The notes under the pieces are model-generated. The model worked only from the letters and a program-made list of their open reading frames with translations. It was not told the DNA's origin and searched no databases. The translations under genes were made by a program, and so were the position numbers. A stretch of 64,000 nt of DNA from NCBI RefSeq assembly GCF_001540865.1, contig NC_033640.1, positions 7,785,827-7,849,826 of the forward strand. The letters are read 5' to 3'. Numbering within the stretch: the stretch's first letter is position 1; every line of letters starts with the position of its first letter. The DNA is from Ananas comosus (Eukaryota > Streptophyta > Magnoliopsida > Poales > Bromeliaceae). Below, piece after piece: positions 10,756-22,503 of the stretch.

Positions 10756-11741
10756 CTAGTGGAGGCACCGGCGCGTTGCGGCAGGATGATTCTACAAAAT
10801 AAAAATAAATAAACAAATACAACTAAATAAAAAAGAAATAGCATAAAAAAAAATAAAAGAGTCAAAGAATTTTAAAAAATAAAAAAAAAAGCAACTGAAG
10901 AAGAAGTAACGGCTACTTCAATAAAAATATAAGAATAAAAGTATTTAGAACTAAGATGTTATATTACTTTATATTTCAAATCAGAAATTTTAACTAATTA
11001 AAGGTTAAGAACGAGTATCACATGCCTCATAATTCAAGCCATAACATATTAAAGCTCGAATACTAAAGTGTAACTCGTATTATAGTTTTACGGACAAAAA
11101 TTGTAATTTACCTTTTTATCTTTTATTTTTATTCCGGACGAAGACAAAGTTAAGTATCGATTGGATTTGTTCAATTGATAATTTCATTCAAAGAAAAAAA
11201 AATTTGTTAAATTATCTAATAAATTTTAAAATGCCTAATTATCAAAATTAAAAGCCAACCAATTATATTTTGGATATTCAAGAAAATTTTGAATGTTAAA
11301 TTGATCACTCATCAGATTATAAATATATCATTGAAGTGTGTAGTTTTTACAACTAAATTAATTAAAATAAGTAATTAACTTAAGTTTCATCAATCTCTCT
11401 TTTATTTTTTATTATACAATCTATATCTAAGTGATCAATATTATAAAATCAAAATTTATATTTAATGAATGCAATCTAAATTATTTAAAAAATTATGTAT
11501 AAAAATACATATTTCTAAACTTTTATAATGAGAGAGAGGATAATTAAATTGGATTAAAAAAATGACCAATTTTATTGTTTTCTATCAAAATTAGTAGAAA
11601 GAATAGAGAGAAAATGTAAGATGAAAGAAAAAAAAAGGGCCGGCACACCACCCCCCAGATGCCACATTGCCTCTTAAACTCAGGATTCATTAATTCATAT
11701 AAATATAGATATAGATATAGATATAGATATAGATATAGATA
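10756..11741 (-). mobile_element. Helitron-like element, copy 1 (3' end on the minus strand)
   Basis: Read on the minus strand, the sequence ends CCGCAACGCGCCGGTGCCTC-CACTAG|T: a GC-rich hairpin just before CTAG, flanked by T, as expected for a Helitron 3' terminus. The body shares motifs with the copies at 20964 and 44253 (for example GGACGAAGACAAAGTTAAG and the TTGATCACTCATCAGA segment). The 5' side fades into a (TATAGA)n run at 11704-11741. No Rep/helicase was found, so it would be nonautonomous. Confidence 0.5.
11704..11741. repeat. (TATAGA)n microsatellite
   Basis: About six units of ATATAG in tandem. Confidence 0.95.
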
Positions 11742-12245
11742 GTACGTTCATATTTGTAAACATTACCTGTATGTTGTTACATTAACTAGCACACTCAGGG
11801 CCTAGATTGTAACATTAATTTATAATTGACAGCTTATTAACTAAGGGGTGTATGTGTTTGATCCTTACAAAACTATCCAGAAAAACATTTTTCACTGATT
11901 TTTTTTTTTTTTTTTCCGATGTTTGGTTGCTCATGAAAATACACGGCTCACACGCGGCTCACAGCCACTTTAGCACGCGGTCAACGAGGTGAACTTCACC
12001 TCGTGGACCTAGTGAGAGAGTCCACCATGGACTTACTCTCTCTTTCCCTCATTCATTATATATAATAATGAACCAAAAAAATAATAAAATGATGGACCAT
12101 GCAAAATTATTTGGTTCATTATTGGAATTGATACCGGAATGGTAGTTGGGACACTTAGAATTTTGAAAGAAAAATTTGGTTAAGAAAGAGAAGGGAGAGG
12201 ATTTTATGTTGTTTACTCTGGAATGGATCAATTAAGAATTCAATA
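11742..12245. other. Spacer without a recognised gene
   Basis: AT-rich sequence with a T run near 11900 and a moderately GC-rich stretch (11940-12010). No ORF or element was supported. Confidence 0.4.
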
Positions 12246-12253
12246 CTAGCTTG

Positions 12254-13697
12254 TAGGGGTGGCAATCCAGCTCGCTATTCGTGAGCCAGCTTGTGTTCGG
12301 CTCTAATTGAGCTCGAGATTGAATCACTCGTTTAATAAACGAGCCGAGCATGAGCTGAAATTTTCAGCTCGTTTAATAAACGAGCCGAACACGAGCTAGG
12401 ATCAGCTCGCTCGTATTTGGCTCGATAACAGATCATATATATATATCTCTGGATCAGTCGCCTACGCTTACTCGTGTTGGCTCCGATAAACAGATCATTT
12501 ATACTATTATATATATATTATATATATATATATATATTATATATATATATAATATTATATGATCTGCATCCCAGCGCATGTTCGGCCATCGATACGAGGC
12601 TGAAATTTTCAGCTACGCTTTGAATAAATGAGCCGAACATGAGCTGGGGATCAGTATCGCTTCGATGTATCTGGCTTAGGTAATCGGGACGATAGTATAT
12701 ATAATATATAATATATTTATTAATATCTTATATATATTTGTATTATTATCTTAATTATTATATGTATAGTAATGTAAATTTTTATATTTGATTTTATCCT
12801 ATCTAAATGTAAAAGCCCAACTCATATAAATGATTTATTATATATGCTAACAATTTTAATCATTAGTATTAAAGATATAACGGATAAATTTACAAATTTT
12901 TTCTATAATATACTATATATATATATATATATATTATTATATATATATATATATTATATAATATATATAGAGCTAGGGCTACTATGACTATCTATTGATA
13001 CCGAGCTTCCGTACTATAGTGTTAGTTTTCGATTCTTAGGGCCATTCAAATCAACGATCCGGGGGGACACCGTTAAAAGTCTTGACTGCGTATTTTAAAT
13101 GTTCTAGAAGTAAAACTTTATATTTTTTCGACAAAGTTTACTTTATGATTCAAAATTATTTCAAATTGTCAATTTTCACAGACTTATTATGACGAGTTTG
13201 GAGTTTAACGGTGTAGAAGAATCTAAATTTCTTCAAATTTTGATAGAAAATACTTTAAACTATATAGATTAAGGTTAATATTCTTGATCTTGAATTTAAA
13301 AGTCCTATGCTCAAATTTTAAAGATTATTCAATTTCCACCGTCCATTTTGATATGATTTATTTACTAAGTAAAAGATATCGAAAAAAACTAAAATTTTAT
13401 TTCTAAGAAATTCATATACCCTAGATCATATTTAACGATATGGATCATTGATTTGAACGCCCTAAGATCGAAAACAAACACTATAGTACCGAAGCTCGGT
13501 ACTATAGATAGTATAGTAGCCTAATTCTATATATATATATTTCTTTCCAATCTTTTTAAATTCTTATTTATAAGTCAGCTCGTATTGGGCGCGTGTTCGA
13601 CTCATTAGTAAACGAGCTGAATACGAGCCAAATTTTTTGGCTTGATACTTTAATGAGCCGACCCTAGCTCGCTCGTGTTTGGCTCGTTGACACCCTA
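12254..13697. mobile_element. hAT transposon, nonautonomous, 1.44 kb
   Basis: The left terminus TAGGGGTGGCAATCCAGCTC and right terminus ...GGCTCGTTGACACCCTA are inverted. The flanks CTAGCTTG (12246-12253) and CTAGCTTA (13698-13705) form an 8-bp target duplication with one mismatch, the hallmark of hAT elements. No transposase was found. A foldback element (12970-13528) lies inside. The stretch 12430-12720 looks like an indel-ridden copy of the preceding segment. Confidence 0.85.
12970..13528. repeat. Foldback element nested in the hAT element
   Basis: Arms of about 270 bp are inverted: the left has AGTTTTCGATTCTTAGGGCC, the right has its near-complement at about 13456-13480. The ends carry CTAGGGCTACTATGACTATC and ATAGTATAGTAGCCTAATTC, with TA runs outside. 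Confidence 0.75.
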
Positions 13698-14033
13698 CTA
13701 GCTTAGGCCAAATTCCGATTTCAGAGTGGAATGAGAATAGAATCCACTTAAATGTGTACGACAAATAATAAATATTAGAATCAATAAATTTCATTCTGAT
13801 TTTAGAGTTTAAAATAAGTAAACCAAATAAGCCCTTAATCCTTATGTAATTGCTAATTACTATATAAAAATTTTAAAATTTGGAGTGATCAGGTGTCTAA
13901 TTTAATGATTAAAAATTCATATAATTTTTATTTTATTTTTTAAATTCCACTTAATAAGTGGGCCATTTTATGAACATTCATGATTCATGTGGAAGAAACA
14001 TCAAAGGTGCATTAATTAATTAATCTCTAACAC

Positions 14034-14176
14034 CAACCGTCCCTAGCACAACTGATAAAGGGCTTGGAGGTTGGTACTGAGGTCCTAAATTTGAAATCTA
14101 ATTGCTTCACATTTCTAGCTAAGTTTATTTCTAAAAAAAATGAGCGAAGCGAGTAACGTTCTACATTTCTTTCTAA
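14034..14176 (+). mobile_element. tRNA-derived SINE, copy 2 (diverged)
   Basis: It matches the SINE family (CCGTCCCTAGCACAACTGAT... GGAGGTTGGTACTGAGGTCC... TTCACATTTCTAGCTAAGTT ... GAAGCGAGTAACG). The B box is degraded to AATTTGAAATCTAA, so this copy is old. Confidence 0.65.
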
Positions 14177-14365
14177 AAACCAAACAAAATAAAAACAAAA
14201 TCTCTAACTAAGTCATTTTGTACGCTTTTATTGTACGAATCATTTTAAATATTCCGTAGCAGTTTTAAGCTTATCTTAAAGTACAAACAAAGAATAAGAA
14301 GAAAGAAAAAATCTGCAAGTACATATGAAGGAGTGCATGGTAATTTCACTCGTTCATGCATGAAC

Positions 14366-14378
14366 TCTATATATATAG
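14366..14378 (+). promoter_or_regulatory. Candidate TATA box of terpene synthase copy A
   Basis: TCTATATATATAG lies about 110 bp upstream of the start codon. Only the last 80 bp or so before the ATG resemble the copy B and C leaders, so the copy A core promoter is of different origin. Confidence 0.35.
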
Positions 14379-14477
14379 TTGAGGGTGTATCAAGGTCTTA
14401 AAAAAGTTAATTTTCATTTTTATTTATAAAAGGCATTAATTAAGCACCATTTTTGTGGGATTATAAGGAGAGCGAGG

Positions 14478-17400
14478 ATGGAGAATAGTAAGTTTAATCC
14501 TGAGAAAGTTGGGCGCAAATCCGGAGAGTATCACCCCTCACTTTGGGGTGATTATTTTATTACCAATAATCCAACATTTTATGCGAAACAGGTATGCATA
14601 AATTATATTTTATATTTTTGTTTTATTTTTCTTTTTCTTTTGAGGATAGCAAGCATATATGGAAAATCGTAAAATTTGATTTCTAAATATTTAAATAAGT
14701 GTAGATTATGTCTAACTATATTGATTGTGCTATCTATGCATGTATACATATAAAATTAACAAAATAAAAAAAAATATAAACTTAATTTCAGTTTATTTAA
14801 ATCAGCCACATGTCTAATTTTAATTTTATTAGCTTTAATTTTCTTACCAGTAGACATTTATATTAAGTTCAAATTAATAACTTGTAAATTTATCTTACCA
14901 ATCTAAATAAATTAATGGTAAACATAAATTTTAAAGGCCAGCCAATTGACCGTAATGCATATATAATTAGTTAAAAAATTTCACAGACACTGGGGCTAGA
15001 AAACTAATTAAAATAGATGTGCATTTCATGTTGAATTTTTCAAAAATTTGAAGGTTCAAATGACTAAATATAATCGAGTGTTACAAGGATTTATAATATT
15101 TTTCTCTTATTACTGTTGTGTATTACAATTATTTAACCAAACTTGTATTGTATCTGATCTTGATTTCTAGAACATCTAGGCTTGTACAGCTGATAAAAAG
15201 TGTTGTATGGTATGTAGAAGCTTCATGTAATATTATGTCCTATTCTCTATTTTTTTTAGTGGTACAATAATATATATTCTATCAAGTTTTCATTTATGCA
15301 ACTTTCAAAATAATAATTTTTCGTGGAAATAGTCTTTAATTTCTCTAGATTGAAAAGATTAGAATTATAGAACTAACTAAATTTAGTAAAAAGATACGTG
15401 AGGATATTCACCAATAGAAAGAATGAAAAAAACATGAGTTTCATACTTTAAATTCCAATTTTATATTCTCAAACTAATCACATTCTAATTGTGCGAATTA
15501 TACATGCAGAAATCTAAATCATGGATGAAGCAGAGAGCAGAAGAGTTGAAGGACGAAGTAAAGAAAAAGCTGCATACTACTAGTGATTTGCATGAAAGTA
15601 TGAGTTTGATAGATGCAATCCAACACCTCGGAATAGATTATCACTTCACAAAGGAGATCGACGAGGCACTGGATCACCTCTACAATACCGAGTTAAAAAG
15701 CTTTGCTCTTCACGAAGTTGCTCTCCGTTTTCGATTGCTTAGACAACAAGGATTTCCAATTATTGTTACACATTTGGTTGATGCTTTTGGATCATCCTAC
15801 TCGCATTTAGATGCATGAAGTATATATTTTTATAATTTCAATTTTTAAAATACAACTACTATATGAGAAATGATATACCCACATCCTTTGAGCAATAATT
15901 AATTTAAATAGTGTATGTGGATATCTATGGAACACATAAATCTACAAAGTTGATTGGTCTCTTATCTCACATGCCTATATGTGGATATAGCGTTATTCTT
16001 ACTATACTTTGCACATTCAATCTTTCTTAGTATACAATTACAATTAAGGACAAAAAATATTACGATGCCTACTCAAAGTATTACGATAAAAGGAACAACA
16101 ATTATGAATGAGATTTTGAGGAAAAAGAAAGAAAAATCGTAGAATTAAGTCTATCTTACATGTTTAGTCTCTGCTGGAATGAAGTATCAATAATCACAAT
16201 TGGAGTGTTTACACAGATGAGTTTAACAAGTTCAAAGATGACAAGGGAAATTTCGCCAAAACCTTAAGTAATGATCCAAGGGGCTTGTTGAGTCTCTATA
16301 ATGCGGCTTATCTCGGAATTCATGTCGAGAAGATACTCGACGAAGCGATTTCATTTTCAAGAATTCACTTGGAATCTAAAGCAAAGGACTTGAAACCTCC
16401 ACTAGCAAACGAAGTATCGCGCGCTCTTGTGACACCGTTGCAAAGGAGATTGAAGAGACTTGAGGCAAGGTATTACATATCCGACTATGAGATGGAGGAT
16501 AAACGCGACGATGCTATCCTTGAGCTTGCGAAGTTAGACTTCAATTTGGTGCAGTCCCTTCATTGTGAGGAGCTCAAGAATATCTCCATGTAAGTTGCAT
16601 GTGCCCTTTATAGGAAAAACCAATGAATTTTTCCCTATAACTACTTAAATTCTTAAGATAAAAACTTTCTTAGATTGTATGGCTCTACTTTGCTGCAATC
16701 AGACTTCATAATGCTCTAAACTGATATGGATTTGATAGTAAATTGATGCATTGTACATGTAAGTAAATGTATAAGGATTCAAATTGCAGATGGTGGAATG
16801 ATTTAGGACTCAAAGATAAACTATGTTATCTGCGGGACAGAATAGTCGAACTCTACTTTTGGATTTCAGGAGTATGTTTCGAGCCCGATTATTCTCATGC
16901 ACGCATGATAGCAACAAAGGTGATAGTACTCACATGCATTTTAGATGATACTTATGATGTCTACGCCACTTTGGAGGAGTGTCGAGCGCTTACCGATGCA
17001 ATACAGAGGTTGTATATATGACTTTTTATTTTGATTGTTACTCCACCTTTTATTTTGGTACTCGCTTTTCATTTTGATTGTTAAATTCAGTTAATTTCCT
17101 GAGTCTTTGCTAGGTTGATGAAACTGTCCATTATTTTTTCATATATTAATTAGCTTTAATAAGTAAGCTTAATTGTATATATATTATGCCTTTAGCATGC
17201 CTATATATATAATTATTAAAGATGACTTTAGTTATTTTCCTTTATTATGTGAATTGGCTTATTTGAAACACTGTTGCATGTCAAAATAAAAATGGAATGA
17301 AATAAGTAAAATAAAGGAATGGAAAAATATAAAGATAGTTTACTGAAAATACTAGTACATCTGACAATTGAAGGATTATGTATGTTTTATTTTACTAATA

Positions 17401-20400
17401 AGTCCCGAATGAAAGAGGCATCTATATGCAGGTGGGATATGGAGGCTATTGATCAGCTACCTACATATTTAAAAGATTACTTCCACAAATTAATCAGCAC
17501 CTTCGAAGAATTCGAGGATGAGCTTGCACTTGAAGACAAGTACCGCGTTTCTTATCTTAGGGAAATGGTAATTTTTTTCATCTCTCTTTGACTAATTTTA
17601 GGCCTGGCCGGGGTTACTATACTCTTATGAGAATAAAACCCCTTGTACTAATAAATTTTTAACCGTTAATTGATGAAATGTGTGGTTAAGATGATGGTGG
17701 TCCCCGCTTAGAATGATAGTGGTGCCCTAAGGTTGAGTGGGTAGTTGGTTGATTAGTATGATCTAACGGGTGGAAATGATCAATAGAATAAATTTGAGAG
17801 TCAAAAACTTATGAATATAAGGAGTCAATACTTACAAAAGTATAGTAGCCGGACTCTCTATATATATATCTGTATTAGTTGACATAAAAAATAAAAGCAA
17901 ATAATTGAGAGCTTCATTGTTGATTATATTGCAAGTGTAACTTCAATAGCATAGCTAAAGCCATAGACTAGGTCTTTAAATGGATAAATATTTCTTGATA
18001 ATTCTATTCAATGTGGTGTAAAAATATGCTGCACGACTAGGGGTGGAACTGGGCCCAGGCCTAAACAAGGCTTCACCCAATGGGCCATTTTCGGGTAGGG
18101 ATTTGAGTATTAAAAATATAACTTTGGGTTCAGGCCGGGCTTAAAAATTTAGGCCCGAAAAAATTTTGGGCCTATTTAGGCATGTCCAAGTCCGACCCAA
18201 AAATCCGATATATTAATTATTATATATATATATATAGAACTAGGTTACTATACTATCGGTAGCACGGAGCGCTCTGTGCTACCAAGTTGTTTTCGATGAT
18301 GCAGCTTTCAAATCGACGATCGGCTCCGTTAGACTTGATCTACACTATTAAAAGCATTTAGAAACTAAATTTCATAATTTTTTAATATCATTTATCTATC
18401 AAACAAATAGTCTAAAATTGAATGGCTGAAAATAAAAATCTCATGAAAAATGATGATAAAAGATTTTAATTCAAGATCAGATATACTGATCTTACTCTAA
18501 ATAGTGAAAAGAATTTTCTATAAAATTTTCATCGCATTTGGATTGTTTTACACCGTTAAACTCACAAACACACCACATCGGCCATTAAAATTGTTAATTT
18601 TGAGATCTTTTGATCACTAATCAAATGATGTCGAAAAAATCTGAAATTTAGTTTCCAAGTACTTTCAATAGTGTAGATCAAGTCTAACGGAGCCGATCGT
18701 CAATTTGGAAGCCGCATCATCGAAAACAACTAGATAGCACGGAGCGCTCTATGCTACCGATAGCATAGTAGCCGGACTCTATATATATATATATATAGTA
18801 TATATTGTTATTAATGATATATATTTATATATATGAGGATATATTATATACTAACAAAATATTTAGTTCCATATTCAGATATATTAACTAGTATTATTAT
18901 ATATAATTAATTAATTATACATATCTATGAAGAAATATATGATACATATTATTGTATATAGCTGATTAGTTATTATATGATAAATACATAAATTGGGCCT
19001 CCACAAAGCCCGGTAGGTATTGGGCATTGGGCTTGGGCTTCAGCTTGGACCGGGCCTTAATTTTCAAAAAAATAAGGTAAAAGCCCGACCTGAAGCCCAA
19101 CATTTTCTTTTGGGCCGGGCTTGGGCATAGTATTACCCGACCCAAGCCGGGCCCAGTTCCACCCCTATGCACGACTACTATTTTGTAACACTAATACTTA
19201 CATTTCCAATTTGCACATTTAATCTCAACCAAGTCTTAAGTTGACTACATCACCAACATATAATATTCAATTGAATCTCCGAATATCCTTTTTTTTAATT
19301 TTTTTTTCTAATATCAGAAATTAGATTAATAAGGGCGTTAATTATTGTTTTCGCGGTTTCAGTACAAAAGTGTGGCAAAAGTTTATCACAATGAGACCGA
19401 ATGGTATGCGCATGATTACACACCGACATTCGAAGAACATTTGCAAACTTCGATAATTTCCACGGCTTATCCAATGTTGATTTGTGCCTGCTTCGTCGGC
19501 ATGGGTAATGTTGCAACAAAGGAGGCATTTGAGTGGGTTCTTAGCATACCAGAAGCAGTTAGAGCTTCAGCCCTTGTATCTCGACTTATGGATGACATCA
19601 CTTCATCTGAGGTAACAAATCAAATCTCTCTCTCTCTCATTTCTCAATCTCTCCCGATCTTACGGATGGTAAGCCCTAATCAATTATTCTAAAATTACAT
19701 ACTGATAAAAAGAACACATTCATCATAAGCTTCAACCTGATTCATCCCATTGGGACGTTAAGTCTGCTATTGGGCTTCTCGTCGTTAGGTTTATTGCATG
19801 ACTGACCGTTCCTAGAGCAAGTGGCAAAGGGCTTGATGGTTGGTACCCGAGACCCAAGTTCGAATCCCAGTTGATTCACATTTCTAGCTAAGTTTATTTC
19901 TAAATAAAATAAATGAAGCGGGTAGCGTGCTACCTATCTCTCTCTCAAAAAAAAGGAAAAAACTTATTTAGCTCACTCAACTCAACTCATTAATATCCTA
20001 GACCTATATTTACTGGCAGAATTTAAATCAATTTTAGCCAATAATACATAGCCAACAGATCTATCTCTACGAATTGTAGGCCTTCACATGCTTCTCGATA
20101 ATTGAAATACTCTAGAGCTTCCCTTCCGAATTGAGTTTCCCTTCCGAAAGCGGTAGTTCAACTTGAATGCTATTTGAGATAAATCTCCGAATAACTCTAT
20201 TTTTATATGTTCTAGATAACTCTACTCAAAACAACACGTCTCATGATCTCTCTCCATCCTTCGATTACATATATACGTTCACGCTACAAGTTTTATGATC
20301 TGTTCTAATTAATACTTTATTACGATGTTTGATGCTCTAATAATTTTTTTCTTTCTTCAGCATGAAAAAAAGAGAGGGCACTGTGCCTCTACATTGGAGA

Positions 20401-20651
20401 GCTACATGAAAGAACACAATACAACCAAGGAAGTAGTCGTTGCAAAAATTCGCTCCATGATTGAAGATGCATGGAAAACGATAAACCAAGCGATCCTGAA
20501 GCCAACTGATGTTCCGATGCCTCTTATCGAACGAGTTGCTAATTTCACTCGAGTGATGGAAATAATATACAAGAATTTGGATGGGTTCACAAACTCTCCT
20601 TATCTTAAAGAATTCATCTCGTTATTGTTCGTGCAGCCGATCGCTATTTGA
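14478..20651 (+). CDS. TPS-a sesquiterpene synthase-like gene, copy A, 7 exons; exon 2 donor lost, probably a pseudogene
   Basis: Class I terpene synthases ionise a prenyl diphosphate; TPS-a members without a transit peptide usually use farnesyl diphosphate in the cytosol. Exons by splice sites: 14478-14591, 15510-about 15740 (3' end lost), 16217-16589, 16790-17008, 17432-17567, 19363-19611, 20361-20651. Motifs: an R-x8-W-like start in exon 1 ([11 protein letters not shown]), RDR in exon 4, DDTYD at 16944-16958, and DDITSSE|HE across the exon 6/7 junction, the NSE/DTE-type second metal site. Exon 5 and exon 6 lengths (136 and 249 nt) and the joined length of about 545 aa fit the family. Compared with copies B and C, a net 18 bp including the last exon 2 codons and the GT donor are gone; the frame then runs to a stop at 15818. 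Intron 5 holds a hAT element, intron 6 a SINE. No product can be assigned from sequence alone. Confidence 0.8.
17605..17858. repeat. Small foldback element in intron 5 of copy A
   Basis: The ends GGTTACTATACTCTTATGAG and CTTACAAAAGTATAGTAGCC are inverted and a TA run follows. The interior resembles other short members (phrases GTTGAGTGGGTAGTTGGTTG and ATCTAACGGGTGGAAATGAT). Confidence 0.6.
18038..19167. mobile_element. hAT transposon in intron 5 of copy A, 1.13 kb
   Basis: A perfect terminal inverted repeat of 19 bp (TAGGGGTGGAACTGGGCCC at the left, its complement at the right) is flanked by a perfect 8-bp duplication, TGCACGAC (18030-18037 and 19168-19175). No transposase is encoded; the subterminal regions are rich in GGCCCGG/CCGGGCC motifs. 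It carries a nested foldback element (18237-18780). Without it intron 5 would be about 0.65 kb. Confidence 0.95.
18237..18780. repeat. Foldback element nested in the intronic hAT, 544 bp
   Basis: Inverted arms of about 270 bp each; the ends are GAACTAGGTTACTATACTAT and ATAGCATAGTAGCCGGACTC. Each end has a subterminal palindrome, for example 18258-18283 with half site GGTAGCAC. TA runs flank it. This is the best-preserved member of the family in the window. Confidence 0.85.
19800..19954 (+). mobile_element. tRNA-derived SINE, copy 3, in intron 6 of copy A
   Basis: About 150 bp with CCTAGAGCAAGTGGCAAAGG, the pol III B box AAGTTCGAATCCCAG, TTCACATTTCTAGCTAAGTT and the tail GAAGCGGGTAGCGTGCTACC, then a CT-rich/A-rich end. 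Same orientation as the gene. Confidence 0.8.
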
Positions 20652-20963
20652 GTGCTTGATGTCGAGTATTTCTGTCTACTAATCAATCTGAATAAAAGTA
20701 GGCAGGTATTAATCTTCGTGCAGGTTTACATATCACTTAAGAAAATGGTTGGTTTAATTTCGTGATAGCGATCTAATGAATAAGAAATAATGAAACTAAA
20801 GTCTTTTATGATTAGATTGTCATGATGTATCTTTCTAAAACTACGGATGTGAATGAACTTCTTGGCTGGAATGTAATTTAAGTTCTTAGTTGTTTACTCA
20901 ATCGGATCTAGATGCTAAACTATATTTGTTTTCCTAGTTATGTACTTAAAATAACTATATATA

Positions 20964-22278
20964 CTAGTGTACGTAGGCACACGCGCATATATTGTGGCGG
21001 ATCGATTTTGTAAAAAATAAATAAATAAATAAATAAGGCTGAAAATAAAAGAAACAACAAAAAAATAATAGTCAAAGAATAAAAAAGAATAAAAAGAAAA
21101 GAATCTGAAGAAGAAACAACTGCTACAGTAAAAATATAAGAACAAAAGCATAAGAAGGATAAAAAAATAAGGACAAAAATTATAAGAATAATAAACTATA
21201 TTTGTAGCAATAGTAAAAATTGAGAACTAAAATGTTATATATATGCCTCATAGTTAGAGTGAGAAATTGTAACTAATTAAAGTTTGAGTAGTAAAGTATT
21301 ACGTGTCTCATAGTTTGAGCTAGATATTATAACGCATTAAAATTCGAGGACTAAAAGTGTCATGCGTCTTATGATTTGAGGATCAAAAGTATAATTTACC
21401 TCTTTTATGTTTATTTTTATTCCAGACGAAGTAGAGTTGAGAGTCGATCGATTTTGTTTAATTAATAATTTCATTCGATGAAAGAATATGTTAAACTATA
21501 TAATAAATTTTAAAATGCCTATTTGTTAAAATTAAAAGTTGACTAATCATATTTTGAATATTGTACAAGATTTTAAATGTGATGTTGATCGTTCATCAGA
21601 CTATAAATATAGTATTGAAGTTTGAATTAAAATCAAAGTAAAAAATATATAGAATTTTCTAAACAATGGATCTTTTAGAATNAGACTATTAATATAGTAT
21701 TGAAGTTTGAATTAAAATCAAAGTAAAAAATATATAGAATTTTCTAAACAATGGATCTTTTAGAATCAGTTATTCAGTCTTTTAAGATTTTGCTTTTATT
21801 ATCCAACCTTTTAATATATTAGATTTGAGTCAGTCAATGTTACTTGATTTTAAAATTTGAATGCTTTTAGTTTTACAGATTTAGTTAATATATTTTATAC
21901 AATTCTCGCAATTAAATTTATTAAAATACGTAATTGACTTATATTCCAACAATCTCTTTTTCATTTTTTATTATATAATTTATATTTAGGTAATTAATAT
22001 TATAAAATTAAAATTTATATTTAATACATACAATCTAAACTATTTAAAGACTGTAAAAAATATTATATATTTTAAATTTTTAGAATAAGAAAGAGAAGAA
22101 TTAGATTGAATTAAAAAATTAGGCACAATCCGGCGGTCCAAATTAGTGGACAGAGATAGGAGACAAAAATAAAAATAGAAAACAAAAATTGAAAAATAAA
22201 AAACCTCAGCCCGAACCTCATCTCTCCAAAAAAGTGCCACGTATGTAGAAGCCACAATTCATTATGTTATTATATAGA
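20964..22278 (-). mobile_element. Helitron-like element, copy 2, in the 3' flank of copy A
   Basis: On the minus strand it starts TCTATATAATAACATAATG after A (22279) and ends CTAG (20967-20964) before T (20963), matching Helitron insertion between A and T. The body is AT-rich, about 1.3 kb, with no Rep/helicase. Its paralogue in the copy B flank starts at 41255 and is broken by three later insertions. An 83-bp stretch is doubled around one N at 21682, absent from the paralogue, so that part is probably an assembly artefact. Confidence 0.55.
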
Positions 22279-22503
22279 TATATAGATAAAATATTATATA
22301 TTTTTAAATTTTTAGAATAAGAAAGAGAAGAATTAGATTCGATTAAAAAAAAAATTAGGCCTAATTCCACCGTCCAAATTAGTGGAGAGAGATAGCATGG
22401 AAAAAGAAAAATAACAAACAAAAATTTAAAAAAAAACCCACCCAACCCCTACCCCTCCAAACTGTGCGACATGTATGTAGAACCCACAACTCTTTTTGTT
22501 ATA
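22279..22503. repeat. Duplicate of the Helitron-like 5' segment
   Basis: It repeats about 22060-22255 (TTTTTAAATTTTTAGAATAA, GGAGAGAGATAGC, ATGTATGTAGAAC). A direct duplication next to copy 2, also present in the copy B flank (48741-48988). Noncoding. Confidence 0.6.

Noticed and set aside
15954..16142. A 62-aa ORF inside intron 2 of copy A
   Set aside because: It lies between well-aligned exons 2 and 3, has no similarity to the enzyme and is AT-rich noise.
19840..19880. tRNA gene suggested by GGTTCGAATCC-like B boxes
   Set aside because: No cloverleaf, anticodon arm or acceptor stem; the unit is a repeated SINE with a shared 3' tail.
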